From assembly GCA_029262955.1 (NCBI GenBank), contig JAJCYL010000617.1:1-12453 (forward strand): DNA of 12,453 bases, in the 5' to 3' direction. Of the stretch, positions 1 through 6,931 are shown piece by piece. The first letter of the stretch is position 1. The number at the start of each line of letters is the position of its first letter. The notes beneath the pieces are model-generated. The model had not been told where the DNA came from, did not search any database, and saw only the letters and a program-made list of their open reading frames with translations. This DNA is from Cytophagales bacterium. GTDB taxonomy: Bacteria > Bacteroidota > Bacteroidia > Cytophagales > Cyclobacteriaceae. A program made the translations under genes and the position numbers.

Positions 1-213
1 GTTGAAAACTTTAAAGACTATACTCTAATTACCGCTAACATGGAAGGTGATATAGGGCTAACAGTCATTGTGAAGAAAGAAAATGCTGTGAGTAAAATTG
101 CAGCTATTAATGAATGGGATTTTCATAAAAATATCTGGTATTCATCTTCATTTGAATTAACCAGGGAACAAGAAGAAAAATATGAAATACAATTAGACGG
201 CCCTGGACCGTAA
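1..213 (+). CDS. C-terminal end of an unidentified protein (partial)
   Basis: The frame is open from the first base and closes with TAA at 211-213, giving the last 70 residues of a protein whose beginning lies outside the window. An ATG at 40-42 could in principle be a start, but the frame is open upstream of it, so a truncated longer gene is more likely. The visible part is mixed alpha/beta in character and ends in a Gly-Pro rich tail (DGPGP). No motif that I recognise is present. It converges on the lipoprotein operon to its right, with an inverted repeat in the gap. Function unknown. Confidence 0.55.
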   Translation, partial: VENFKDYTLITANMEGDIGLTVIVKKENAVSKIAAINEWDFHKNIWYSSSFELTREQEEKYEIQLDGPGP

Positions 214-248
214 AAGCCTGTTTTAAAAATATTGCAGTGAATCTTGAA

Positions 249-290
249 GATTTTCTTGAAATACCCATAAAAGACTAATGCAAGAAAATC
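249..290. terminator. Possible bidirectional terminator between convergent genes
   Basis: GATTTTCTTG (249-258) and CAAGAAAATC (281-290) form a perfect 10-bp inverted repeat with a 22-nt loop in the gap between two convergent genes. The stem is AT-rich, the loop is long and there is no clear U-run. The right arm overlaps the last two bases of the stop codon of the leftward gene. The position suits a shared terminator, but the stem is weak. Confidence 0.3.
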
Positions 291-1392
291 AATAGCTTAA
301 TAGTTCGTCCGGGATTTTCTCAATAGTATCAATTGTTCCATTCGTTTTTACAAACTTTAACCACTCCACCACCTCATCTTTTGAATGTATAATTAAAAGA
401 GATTTATGATGCCTAAAAATAATATTCTCTTTGTTTTTTAAATAACCAATACCAAATAACACGTCTATGTCGGCTATGCTAGTTCCTACCAAATCCAGAA
501 GACCTAGGTTATGATCATTTAGCTTTGCCTTCAGAATGATCAGCTGCTCGCTGACATCTTCATAGTTGCCAATGCTATCCCCGTAAATGTACGTAAGTAC
601 TTTAAGTCCGTCCATTGCTTTATCCTTATGCCTTGGTCGCAATGAATGGAACCAAAAATATTCGTAGTAATTCCCTACTGTATCAGGCTTAAAGAAGTAA
701 GGTTGAGCGATACTTACACTGCCGTTGGCTCCTCTTAACCTTCTTTTGAATTCTGGGAGATCAATCGGTTGATTCATAATTGATAGTAAAGCACGTGTCT
801 TGCCTGTGAACAATTCAATTAACTTATCTGAATATTCAAACCAATCATGGGTGGTTGTAAACATGATGAAATACATCTTGCTCCCTTCAACCCAATAAAA
901 GCGAGGTGGTTTCTGGTGATGTAATCGCTCTGTATTTAACGCCAGCTCTAGCCATCGTTCAGCACTTTTTTCACTATATAGCGTCCATTCTTCGATAACG
1001 ATCCGCCAATTTTTTTTAAACGTTAATTGCCTAATTTCCTGAATAGAAGACCAATCCTTTGAGGTGGGAAAATCATCTGCTCGTTCACGATTTCGTTCAT
1101 GAAAAACCTTCAGCCACCAATGCGCTTTTAAATTACGCTCATCTGTAATTAGTTCTTCGTTTAAAAGGCTAAACCCCCAAACCGCTACGCTGTCGCTTGT
1201 GAAAGCAATCCTTTGATCAAAAGGATCAATTGGTTCAGTTGAAGCTATCTCATCTTCAACTGAGATGGTATCTTCCATATTTATCTGTAGGCTATCAGGA
1301 ACCTCACCGTTCACCTGGCTGCTATTTGTACCTGACTGAGTACAGGAGAAAATCAGAAGCGGAAGGGCTATGATGAGAAATGCGCACCTCAT
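289..1392 (-). CDS. Uncharacterised lipoprotein, last gene of a three-gene operon
   Basis: This 367-residue protein begins with a short hydrophobic signal ending in LLIFSC; C17 is the likely lipidated cysteine (SPII lipobox), so it should be a membrane-anchored lipoprotein. A low-complexity Ser/Asn/Glu-rich linker follows (about 18-60), typical of Bacteroidota lipoproteins. The body is rich in Trp and Tyr. The C-terminal segment (about 298-350) has a Gly-x-Ser...Asp-x-Leu-Phe-Gly pattern followed by strands, which loosely recalls small SmpA/OmlA-like two-strand modules; this is only a visual impression. Its start codon overlaps the stop of the upstream lipoprotein gene by 4 bp (ATGA), so the two are probably translationally coupled. 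I do not recognise the family. Confidence 0.8.
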   Translation of the reverse strand: MRCAFLIIALPLLIFSCTQSGTNSSQVNGEVPDSLQINMEDTISVEDEIASTEPIDPFDQRIAFTSDSVAVWGFSLLNEELITDERNLKAHWWLKVFHERNRERADDFPTSKDWSSIQEIRQLTFKKNWRIVIEEWTLYSEKSAERWLELALNTERLHHQKPPRFYWVEGSKMYFIMFTTTHDWFEYSDKLIELFTGKTRALLSIMNQPIDLPEFKRRLRGANGSVSIAQPYFFKPDTVGNYYEYFWFHSLRPRHKDKAMDGLKVLTYIYGDSIGNYEDVSEQLIILKAKLNDHNLGLLDLVGTSIADIDVLFGIGYLKNKENIIFRHHKSLLIIHSKDEVVEWLKFVKTNGTIDTIEKIPDELLSY

Positions 1393-2285
1393 TGAACGAT
1401 GATCCGTTCTTCACCACCATATGGATAGGGTAGCTTGTCTTCGTATAGCGAGGATGTGAGCTCGACTGCAAATTGCAACCTAAACTCTCCTTTGATTCTT
1501 GGTATATATGAAAACAACCAGGAACTCTTACCATATGACGACATTTCGTACACTTCAAGGGCCTGATCATTTATCCAAATTTTTGGCTCTCCTACAGTTA
1601 CACTTTCTCCGATGGCAAGATCCCCTAATGTAATTATTGCCTGAAAAGCTTCGTTGGTACGGGCGGTATCAGTCTGTGGATATACAAATGCCTCACCCAT
1701 AAAACAGAGGAGGTCGGTATGCCCCATTTTGTCAGCAAAGTCTCCAACTATTTTAGATTCCATTTCTGTGATGCTCATATCCAGCACCAGCAGGTTAAAT
1801 AGTGTTTTCTCTTTTAAATAGTTCTGAACTGAGCGATTAAGGGATTCAACGTTTACCGATGGTTTGTAGCTTTCACTGAATCCAATTGCATCAAAGGCTG
1901 TTGTAAATTCTTCTTTGAAATCTGAGAGCGCTGTAGCTAGTTCTTCTTCATTTCCAAATCCTAACAAGCCTTCTTTTGATGTGTATGCTTGGTTGAGCGA
2001 AATCGGATCATACTCGGTTAACAGCTCAGAATAATCAATTACAAGGTTGTACTTCTTTCTTAGCCCAAGCGTTTTCTCAGTAGTCTGCAAGAGATTGCGA
2101 TCTGCCGTTCTGTTGCCCCTTTCTGAGATGTCATATTCCGTCTTGGCAAAGCGACTGCCATTCGACTGTTTTATCAAATTAATGGCCTCATGCAAGGTGC
2201 TAACGGTTGCCTCATCGTCTAGCATGCTACAGGAGGCACATAGTATTGAAAACGTTACGATCGGCAGTATGATCAGGTTTCTCAT
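1389..2285 (-). CDS. Uncharacterised lipoprotein with a possible surface-export signal
   Basis: This 298-residue protein has an N-terminal hydrophobic stretch ending in LCASC; C19 is the probable lipidated residue. An acidic cluster follows (SMLDDE, residues 20-25), which resembles the acidic lipoprotein export signals described for surface lipoproteins of Bacteroidota. The N-terminal half (about 30-190) looks helical. The C-terminal part (about 208-280) has the pattern ITLGD...VTVGEPKIWIND...YGKSSW...G-F, which loosely recalls the beta domains of the gliding/type IX secretion protein GldM. That resemblance is from memory of the pattern only. It is the middle gene of the operon, 5 bp after the WG-repeat gene and overlapping the next lipoprotein gene by 4 bp. 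Confidence 0.8.
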   Translation of the reverse strand: MRNLIILPIVTFSILCASCSMLDDEATVSTLHEAINLIKQSNGSRFAKTEYDISERGNRTADRNLLQTTEKTLGLRKKYNLVIDYSELLTEYDPISLNQAYTSKEGLLGFGNEEELATALSDFKEEFTTAFDAIGFSESYKPSVNVESLNRSVQNYLKEKTLFNLLVLDMSITEMESKIVGDFADKMGHTDLLCFMGEAFVYPQTDTARTNEAFQAIITLGDLAIGESVTVGEPKIWINDQALEVYEMSSYGKSSWLFSYIPRIKGEFRLQFAVELTSSLYEDKLPYPYGGEERIIVQ

Positions 2286-2290
2286 TGTAT

Positions 2291-3415
2291 TTACTTTTTG
2301 AATAATTCAACCCAGCTCCCATTAATCAGGCCCTTTGGATTGTCATAACTCTTGATTTCAATTTCCTCATAAATCATGGGGGTCAGCACTTTTCCCTGTT
2401 CGCTAATGAGGCCCCAATCCCCTTTTAACTCCTTTACAACCCAAAAGAAATCGTCTAACCTATCGCTAAAAATCGGAAAAGAACTAATCATGCTGTACTT
2501 CATAGCTGTAAGTTCTAACCCCTCATCACTGAGCAGACCGAACCTGGTCATAAATGCACCCTTAGATATAATATGAGAAGACACAGATGGCTCCCCTATT
2601 TGGTCATATTTAAATGGCGTGAGTTCCTCTCCTTCGTAACTAATCAGGCCCCAAGAATAATCCAACTGTGCAGCTGCAGTACCATTAGGAAACGTTTCAA
2701 TCTCTTCATACTTGTAGGGAGTCACCTGCTTCGCATTTTCATTTAATAACGCCCAAAGACGTGATTGGGGATGCTGGACCTTTATTAGACTTATACCTTC
2801 TTCTAAGTCCCAATCTTCTTCAATATCCTCATCTGCCTCATCTGGAAGTAGGTCCTTACGGAATAGAATAGTCCAGGTATCTGCTGTTTTGGCCGCCATT
2901 CTTCCCTGACTATCAATTCCCTCCAGGTAATCGTAGGTTGGAGACACAATCACTTTCCCAAATTCGTCACTTGCCCCATAAAGTCCATTCTCCACAAACA
3001 CGGCTAAACCATTTACCAATCGACCAAAACGGTCATATGACTTCACCACCTCAATGTCCCTATTTATTTGAAGATCTTTTCTAAGTCCTTTTAGAATAAG
3101 ATCTCCCGTAGCCAACTGAAGAATGTCATAAAATACTGGATTCAATGTATCTGCCATTGGCGTTATCAGTCCTTTGGCGGTCATTGTACAGAGGTCTCCA
3201 TAACAATCATATAGTAAACTGACCTCCATCACTTGAAAGTCTTTTTCGAGAAAAACTATCGTGTCTATCTCATAAGAGAATTCACCAACCGCTGAACGAG
3301 AAAGATGTCTGACACTATCAAGTAGTGCATGATCGAGAGGGTTAACTTGTCCAACTGCACTGGTAAACCAATTCAAATTCAATAAAACCAGGAGGTATGG
3401 ATATATTTTTTTCAT
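2291..3415 (-). CDS. Secreted WG-repeat protein
   Basis: This 374-residue protein has an N-terminal signal peptide (hydrophobic residues about 5-20, probable cleavage near 20-23), so it is exported. It carries WG-type beta repeats of the form W/F-G-L-(L/I)-x-x-x-G-x-x-(L/V)-T-P-x-x-Y-(D/E)-x-I. Clear copies lie at about 144-163, 221-240, 255-273, 292-311 and 334-353, the best being 255-273 and 334-353. An acidic stretch (about 192-206, PDEADEDIEEDWDLEE) separates the first repeat from the others. WG-repeat proteins are common in Bacteroidota and mostly uncharacterised. This is the first gene of the leftward operon with the two lipoproteins, which suggests a shared envelope role. Family assignment is confident; function is not known. 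Confidence 0.88.
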   Translation of the reverse strand: MKKIYPYLLVLLNLNWFTSAVGQVNPLDHALLDSVRHLSRSAVGEFSYEIDTIVFLEKDFQVMEVSLLYDCYGDLCTMTAKGLITPMADTLNPVFYDILQLATGDLILKGLRKDLQINRDIEVVKSYDRFGRLVNGLAVFVENGLYGASDEFGKVIVSPTYDYLEGIDSQGRMAAKTADTWTILFRKDLLPDEADEDIEEDWDLEEGISLIKVQHPQSRLWALLNENAKQVTPYKYEEIETFPNGTAAAQLDYSWGLISYEGEELTPFKYDQIGEPSVSSHIISKGAFMTRFGLLSDEGLELTAMKYSMISSFPIFSDRLDDFFWVVKELKGDWGLISEQGKVLTPMIYEEIEIKSYDNPKGLINGSWVELFKK

Positions 3416-3528
3416 TTTAAATGTGTGCTACAGCCTATTATTTAGATGTTTGAACGGATGATTTTCCATAATCTATTTATTAAACATTCCATAGAACCTG
3501 TAATTACCTACTTAAATTTATACATCTA
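3416..3528. promoter_or_regulatory. Divergent intergenic region between two exported-protein operons
   Basis: This 113-bp AT-rich gap must hold the promoters for both the leftward WG-repeat operon and the rightward YARHG operon. I found no good match to the TTTG...TAnnTTTG Bacteroidota promoter on either strand. An 8-bp inverted repeat, TTAGATGT (3442-3449) and ACATCTAA (3522-3529), sits near the two ends, the right copy reaching the first base of the rightward start codon. It may be chance or a shared regulator site. Confidence 0.35.
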
Positions 3529-4317
3529 ATGATAGCAAAGGTCCTTTTTCAACTACTCATTTTGAGTGCGAGTTTAGCATCAATAGCCCAAAATAGGGAG
3601 TATAAGCTTTTACTTAGTCACTTTGAGCAAACAGGAAGCAAGATTCCCGGAGAATTGACTACTGAGTATTTTGGAATTGATCTGGACGAAAGGACCAAGC
3701 AGGTATTGTCAGATAGGATTCTTCTACAAAATGATAGGTTTACTGCTCTTGCAGTGCGGATACCCTGTCAGTCTGATGATATCTGTTATGATGGGCGACT
3801 TGGGATCTTTAATAGGAAAGGAAAGCGTATTGATCTGATTGAAGATTTTGAAAACCATTGGTCAGAAGATGGACTCGATTACAAGAGAGAGTGTTTGATA
3901 GCCACCGATAGCGTGCTCGCCTTTTACAAAAGAAATTTTGAATTTGAACCTGGGAATTATGATGAGGTGATTTTCAATGAGGTGGTCGTTATTGTGATGA
4001 AACTATCTAAAAAGGGCCAAATAGTGAATAAAAGAGAAGTGACGATCGATTTGAGAAGAGAGTATAGCTATGCCTCTATCGAACTCTTTGGGCTTGGGCT
4101 GGTTGAAATGCAAAATGTATCAAGGGAGGAGCTCGTTGAGATAAAAAATGAAATTCTGGCTTCCCATGGCTTGAACTTCAAAGAGTTGAAATGGCATGAT
4201 TACTTCAGCAAGAGAGATTGGTATGTGTCTAAGTTTGACAATGTTGATCATTTACTTACACCAATCGAACACGCAAACCTGGAGTTGATTTCGAAACTGC
4301 TAATAAATATGAAATGA
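3529..4317 (+). CDS. Secreted protein with C-terminal YARHG domain
   Basis: This 262-residue protein has a signal peptide (hydrophobic 5-19, probable cleavage after SIAQ at about 21). The central part (about 25-190) is a beta-rich region that I do not recognise. Residues about 199-258 fit the YARHG domain, a small module of extracellular bacterial proteins. They include E-L-x-x-I-K-N-E-I-L-A-S-H-G (the ASHG at 211-214 corresponds to the namesake YARHG), then F-K...YFSKRDWY (225-232) and LTPIEHANLELI (243-254). The domain's role is unknown; some members lie next to peptidase or cell-wall domains. The stop codon overlaps the start of the next gene by 4 bp (ATGA), so the two form one operon. It is divergent from the WG-repeat operon. 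Confidence 0.85.
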   Translation: MIAKVLFQLLILSASLASIAQNREYKLLLSHFEQTGSKIPGELTTEYFGIDLDERTKQVLSDRILLQNDRFTALAVRIPCQSDDICYDGRLGIFNRKGKRIDLIEDFENHWSEDGLDYKRECLIATDSVLAFYKRNFEFEPGNYDEVIFNEVVVIVMKLSKKGQIVNKREVTIDLRREYSYASIELFGLGLVEMQNVSREELVEIKNEILASHGLNFKELKWHDYFSKRDWYVSKFDNVDHLLTPIEHANLELISKLLINMK

Positions 4318-5411
4318 AAAACCTCACGCTTACCATGCTTTTAATCTTAATGTGTTTTGAGCATCTATTATGTGCACAGACATTCGAGTACATACTAAAA
4401 GATTCACTGGATTCGGAAGGAAAAACTGTCTGCGAAATTGGAGATTCGTATGTCATTGGTGGAACTGTTGAAAGGGTGTCAAGATCATCAACGTATGGCC
4501 ATCTACTAGGGATGAACCAAAAAGGAGATACGCTATGGACACGCAGACTTACAGGGAAAGAAGAAGGCAGGGATGCAATCGTTGATCTTGCTTATTTCAC
4601 TGATAACGAGTTCGTTATACTAGGTGAAATAAATGATGAAGTAATGATCTCCCTGACAAATCTTGATGGAAGTGAACGATGGAGATATACAGACTCGTTT
4701 GTTGAAGAACCAATAGGGATTACAAAAACTGGAGATGACGAACTTATCATTATCTGCGGTCATTGTAAGTCGGAAGATGGTTCACGTTCTTCATGTGCGA
4801 TTAAATTGGATGCAGAAGGTGAACTAATATGGAAAATGGTCATCGGCAAGGGAAGAAAGACGAAACCATACGCTATCTCTTCAACTACCGCGGGAGGTAT
4901 TTTGGTAACCATCCGTGATAGAGAGATGGATGAGATGAAGTTGATCTTGCTGGATAAAACCGGTGAATTACAATGGGAAAAATCAGTGAGCCAGTATGGA
5001 TTCGAGTATGCATTTGACATGAATGTGAGAGCGGATGGTAACATTTATTTAACGGGTGATTTGGCAGGGAGAAAACTTCCTCTTCTCGTCAAACTGGATG
5101 CAGATGGGAACCTCATATGGAAGCAAGAGTATGAAGGAAAGTCAGGCTATTTCAGAGCTTATGCCGTTGCGTTGACGTCTGACGGTGGATGCATTCTCAC
5201 GGGCCGTACCACAGATGCCAAGGGATTTCTTCTGAAGACTGATGAGAAGGGTGTAAAAGAGTGGCTTAGAATTTTTGATGGTGCTGAGAAAGCAGGCTTC
5301 AGCGATGTGATCGAGTTGAAATCTGGTGGTTATCTCGCAGTAGGTACCACCATGGCTGAACGGCGTTTATTCACCTATGTAGTTCAGACAGACAAGGAAG
5401 GTAATCTGTAG
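4314..5411 (+). CDS. Secreted beta-propeller protein with seven repeat motifs
   Basis: This 365-residue protein has a signal peptide ending near LLCAQ (about 20-22). The mature part consists of repeated propeller-like units whose strands end in (K/N)-x-D-x-x-G-x-x-x-W. Copies are at about 67-76 (QKGDTLW), 115-123 (LDGSERW), 164-173 (AEGELIW), 212-221 (KTGELQW), 260-269 (ADGNLIW), 308-317 (EKGVKEW) and 358-365 (KEGNL, where the protein stops). GG-(Y/C)-(I/L)-(L/A)-x-G strands precede the later ones. Seven copies suggest a seven-bladed propeller. No type IX secretion C-terminal domain is visible. The start overlaps the YARHG gene by 4 bp. Such proteins are widespread in Bacteroidota without an assigned function; they may bind proteins or glycans at the surface, which is inference. 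Confidence 0.82.
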   Translation: MKNLTLTMLLILMCFEHLLCAQTFEYILKDSLDSEGKTVCEIGDSYVIGGTVERVSRSSTYGHLLGMNQKGDTLWTRRLTGKEEGRDAIVDLAYFTDNEFVILGEINDEVMISLTNLDGSERWRYTDSFVEEPIGITKTGDDELIIICGHCKSEDGSRSSCAIKLDAEGELIWKMVIGKGRKTKPYAISSTTAGGILVTIRDREMDEMKLILLDKTGELQWEKSVSQYGFEYAFDMNVRADGNIYLTGDLAGRKLPLLVKLDADGNLIWKQEYEGKSGYFRAYAVALTSDGGCILTGRTTDAKGFLLKTDEKGVKEWLRIFDGAEKAGFSDVIELKSGGYLAVGTTMAERRLFTYVVQTDKEGNL

Positions 5412-5420
5412 GAATCAAAG

Positions 5421-5598
5421 ATGAACCCTTATTTTGATAATGTATTACCTGCTCATTTTTTCTCCTATCCTACTCCTTTGAACTGGGAAATTTTTGTTAA
5501 TGCATCATTAATCGTCCTGGTCACGGCAGTCAGCACAATACTTTTATCAAACAATCAAAGCGTCACAAGTAAACCCTGTTGATATCCTCAAGGGTTGA
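5421..5598 (+). pseudogene. C-terminal remnant of an FtsX/MacB-type permease, frameshifted
   Basis: From 5421 a short frame encodes about 50 residues (FFSYPTPLNWEIFVNAS, then a hydrophobic segment of roughly 17 residues, then NNQSVTSK). These match the last periplasmic loop and last membrane helix of FtsX-like permeases. The frame then hits TGA at 5580-5582, but shifting by one base at 5571-5574 gives NPVDILKG and a stop at 5596-5598. This matches the usual family ending; the intact permease at 7723 ends NPVEILAQE. The other roughly 740 residues are absent, since the propeller gene ends at 5411. The best reading is a decayed stub left by a deletion or insertion. No other function is likely. 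Confidence 0.65.
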
Positions 5599-5737
5599 AT
5601 AGAGCTTAGTTAAATAAAACCCAGATTAAAATTCAATCCCAGATCTCATCAGGACCAACCTTAAGTCCTTGTAGATGTTTTGAGACTTTGTAACTGATTA
5701 TGGCTGACCAGTTTCTTCATAACGTTTTCTTATAGTT
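5599..5737. other. Gap without recognisable genes
   Basis: This AT-rich stretch between the permease stub and the nested inverted repeat before the RadC-like gene shows short broken frames on both strands, which may be further remnants. No motif, RNA gene or promoter stands out. Confidence 0.4.
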
Positions 5738-5847
5738 AGCAGGTTTCTCTTTATTCCTCAAAAGCTCCGGAAAATTTCATGTTAAATGTTGTGTAATTGG
5801 GGTGGAAATTTTCCGACCTGCATTTTGCTTCATAATCGAAACCTGCT
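5738..5847. repeat. Nested inverted repeat (about 110 nt) upstream of the RadC-like gene
   Basis: Two perfect inverted repeats share almost the same centre (about 5792). The outer pair is AGCAGGTTTC (5738-5747) with GAAACCTGCT (5838-5847); the inner pair is CGGAAAATTTC (5768-5778) with GAAATTTTCCG (5805-5815). Between them CAAAA (5759-5763) can pair with TTTTG (5823-5827). Together they can fold into one long imperfect hairpin ending 18 nt before the RadC-like start codon. It could be a structured 5' leader, a recombination or insertion site, or the end of a mobile element. The inner arms are also near-palindromic (GGAAANTTTC), so a protein-binding site is possible. Confidence 0.6.
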
Positions 5848-5865
5848 CCGGGGAAAAGAAAAATT

Positions 5866-6360
5866 ATGGAAGCAAACCATTCTACATCCCATTCTGACGA
5901 TTACAACAACTTCAATCCTAATTGTGTATCGGAAATTCAGCTCTTCTACAAAACAGAAATTCGTCCTATGGATCGTCCTATTATTTCCAGTCCTGAGTAT
6001 GCCCATCTGATCTTTAAGCATTATTGGGACAAGAGTCAGATTCAATTGAGAGAAGAATTCAAAATGCTGCTTTTGAATCAAGCTCATAGAGCCCTAGGTA
6101 TCGTATCCATTTCCTCCAGCGGAGTATCTTCAACTACAGTCGATCCGAAGCTAGTTTTCTCTTCAGCATTAGTGGCCAATGCAAGCTCTTTAGTTCTGGC
6201 TCACAATCACCCATCGGGTAATCTTTTGCCAAGTCAATTGGACATCCAAATTACCAAGAAATTAAACAGCGGTGGACTCCTCCTGGATATATCAGTATTG
6301 GACCATCTCATAGTGACAAGTGATGGCTACTGTTCCATGAAAGACGAGGGGTATATGTGA
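5866..6360 (+). CDS. RadC-like JAB (JAMM) domain protein, short form
   Basis: This 164-residue protein covers only the C-terminal JAB/MPN domain of RadC. The N-terminal helix-hairpin-helix part of full-length RadC (about 225 residues) is missing. The metal-binding signature is complete: H113-N-H115-P-S-G, S123 and D126, with a Glu at 63/64 (REEF) placed for the catalytic acid. Family motifs VDPKLVFSSALVANASSLVLAH and LDHLIVTSDGYCSMKDEG are also visible. The first 35 residues are polar and unconserved in appearance; a second Met at 36 could be the true start. Short RadC-like proteins are frequent on mobile and genomic-island DNA in Bacteroidota. No biochemical role is established, and RadC is not a proven repair enzyme. 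It lies between structured repeats in an accessory region. Confidence 0.9.
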   Translation: MEANHSTSHSDDYNNFNPNCVSEIQLFYKTEIRPMDRPIISSPEYAHLIFKHYWDKSQIQLREEFKMLLLNQAHRALGIVSISSSGVSSTTVDPKLVFSSALVANASSLVLAHNHPSGNLLPSQLDIQITKKLNSGGLLLDISVLDHLIVTSDGYCSMKDEGYM

Positions 6361-6408
6361 CCTGCTGGAAGCATCCTTTTTTCAACCAGCTAGAGGTAGC
6401 TCTGGGTT

Positions 6409-6509
6409 AGGAGCGAGACGTGTTTTCAGTAACCCAAAACTCTCGTTTTGTCTTCCCTCCAACACAAGTCTCGGTTTGTTTAACGTTCAGTTTCACTACA
6501 CTACAAACG
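6409..6509. repeat. Hairpin-forming repeat, copy 1
   Basis: The repeat begins with AGGAGCGAGACGTGTTTT (6409-6426), found identically in copy 2. CGAGACGTGTTTT (6414-6426) pairs with AACACAAGTCTCG (6461-6473) in 11 of 13 positions. Inside this, CAAAAC (6435-6440) and GTTTTG (6445-6450) form a tight hairpin with a TCTC loop. A second hairpin, GTTTGT (6474-6479) with ACAAAC (6503-6508), closes the unit. An alternative pairing, TGGGTTA (6403-6409) with TAACCCA (6430-6436), would compete with the first stem. Confidence 0.6.
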
Positions 6510-6625
6510 TCAGAATTAAACTCTAAATCTGTGCAAGATTTAGAAGTCAAATACAAATTAGAATTGCACGGAAATCAGCTTTTCAGAATCAATATACCGG
6601 AAACTTTTCAGAGGCCTTACGCAGC

Positions 6626-6739
6626 AGGAGCGAGACGTGTTTTAAACGGTTCAAAACTCCGCTTTGCTTCGTCTTGAATCGTTGTAAAACACCGGTCCCG
6701 GTTTTGTCATACGCTCCGCTTTGCTTCACTACAAAACGA
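6626..6739. repeat. Hairpin-forming repeat, copy 2
   Basis: This copy starts with the same 18 bp as copy 1 (6626-6643). Its first stem is formed by 6637-6654 (GTGTTTTAAACGGTTCAA) with 6674-6692 (TTGAATCGTTGTAAAACAC), with one bulge and one mismatch. Its second stem is GTTTTGT (6701-6707) with ACAAAAC (6731-6737). The two loops carry the same 14-mer, CTCCGCTTTGCTTC (6657-6670 and 6714-6727). The two-hairpin order and the TTCACTACAAAACG-like end match copy 1, so both descend from one element. Confidence 0.62.
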
Positions 6740-6880
6740 AAGATGACATGAGCCAATAATTGTTAGAGTGAAATGGCCACATTTAAGAAATATAAATGTC
6801 AAGGACTACTTGAAGTCAAGCTGATTAATACTGTCAAAGATCTTTGATATTTCATCAACCAGCTTGTCTATGAGAGGATT

Positions 6881-6930
6881 TTGTAAAATGACCACAAAAG
6901 TATTACATTTGTAGCACATATAAATGTAAT
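6881..6930 (+). promoter_or_regulatory. Promoter and autoregulatory operator of the toxin-antitoxin module
   Basis: TTG (6881-6883), a 20-nt spacer and TACATTTG (6904-6911) give a textbook Bacteroidota promoter (TTTG...TAnnTTTG). A perfect 9-bp inverted repeat, ATTACATTT (6902-6910) and AAATGTAAT (6922-6930), overlaps the -7 box and ends 1 bp before the antitoxin start. Its half-sites are 20 bp apart, two helical turns, which is a good layout for a ribbon-helix-helix antitoxin dimer pair. Repression by the antitoxin is inferred from family practice. Confidence 0.7.
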
Positions 6931-6931
6931 T

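Larger units (their letters stand above)
6361..6931. other. 571-bp non-coding region with structured repeats and the toxin-antitoxin promoter
   Basis: The stretch between the RadC-like gene and the antitoxin holds two diverged copies of a hairpin-forming repeat (6409-6509 and 6626-6739). Between them is a 116-bp spacer containing a small perfect hairpin: TCTAAATCT (6522-6530) with AGATTTAGA (6536-6544), loop 5 nt. The toxin-antitoxin promoter and operator lie at the right end. An 85-codon open frame at 6420-6677 runs through both repeats and has no protein-like features, so I do not call a gene. Confidence 0.6.

Noticed and set aside
3442..3529. 8-bp inverted repeat as an operator in the divergent intergenic region
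   Set aside because: A single 8-bp repeat 72 bp apart in AT-rich DNA is within chance; kept only as a note in the intergenic entry.
5599..5737. Short minus-strand frames (for example around KHLQGLKVGPDEIWD)
   Set aside because: The frames are very short, interrupted by stops and match nothing I recognise, so they cannot be told from chance.
6361..6389. Hairpin GCTGG/CCAGC with a T-run after the RadC-like gene as a terminator
   Set aside because: The stem is only 5 bp and the T-run lies inside the loop rather than after the stem.
6420..6677. 85-codon open frame on the plus strand
   Set aside because: It runs through both hairpin repeats, has no recognisable domain or start context, and is explained by the repeated non-coding sequence.
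6409..6739. Integron attC sites or a CRISPR array
   Set aside because: Only two diverged copies are present, the spacing is not that of a CRISPR array, and the conserved attC boxes are not clear; reported as folded repeats instead.
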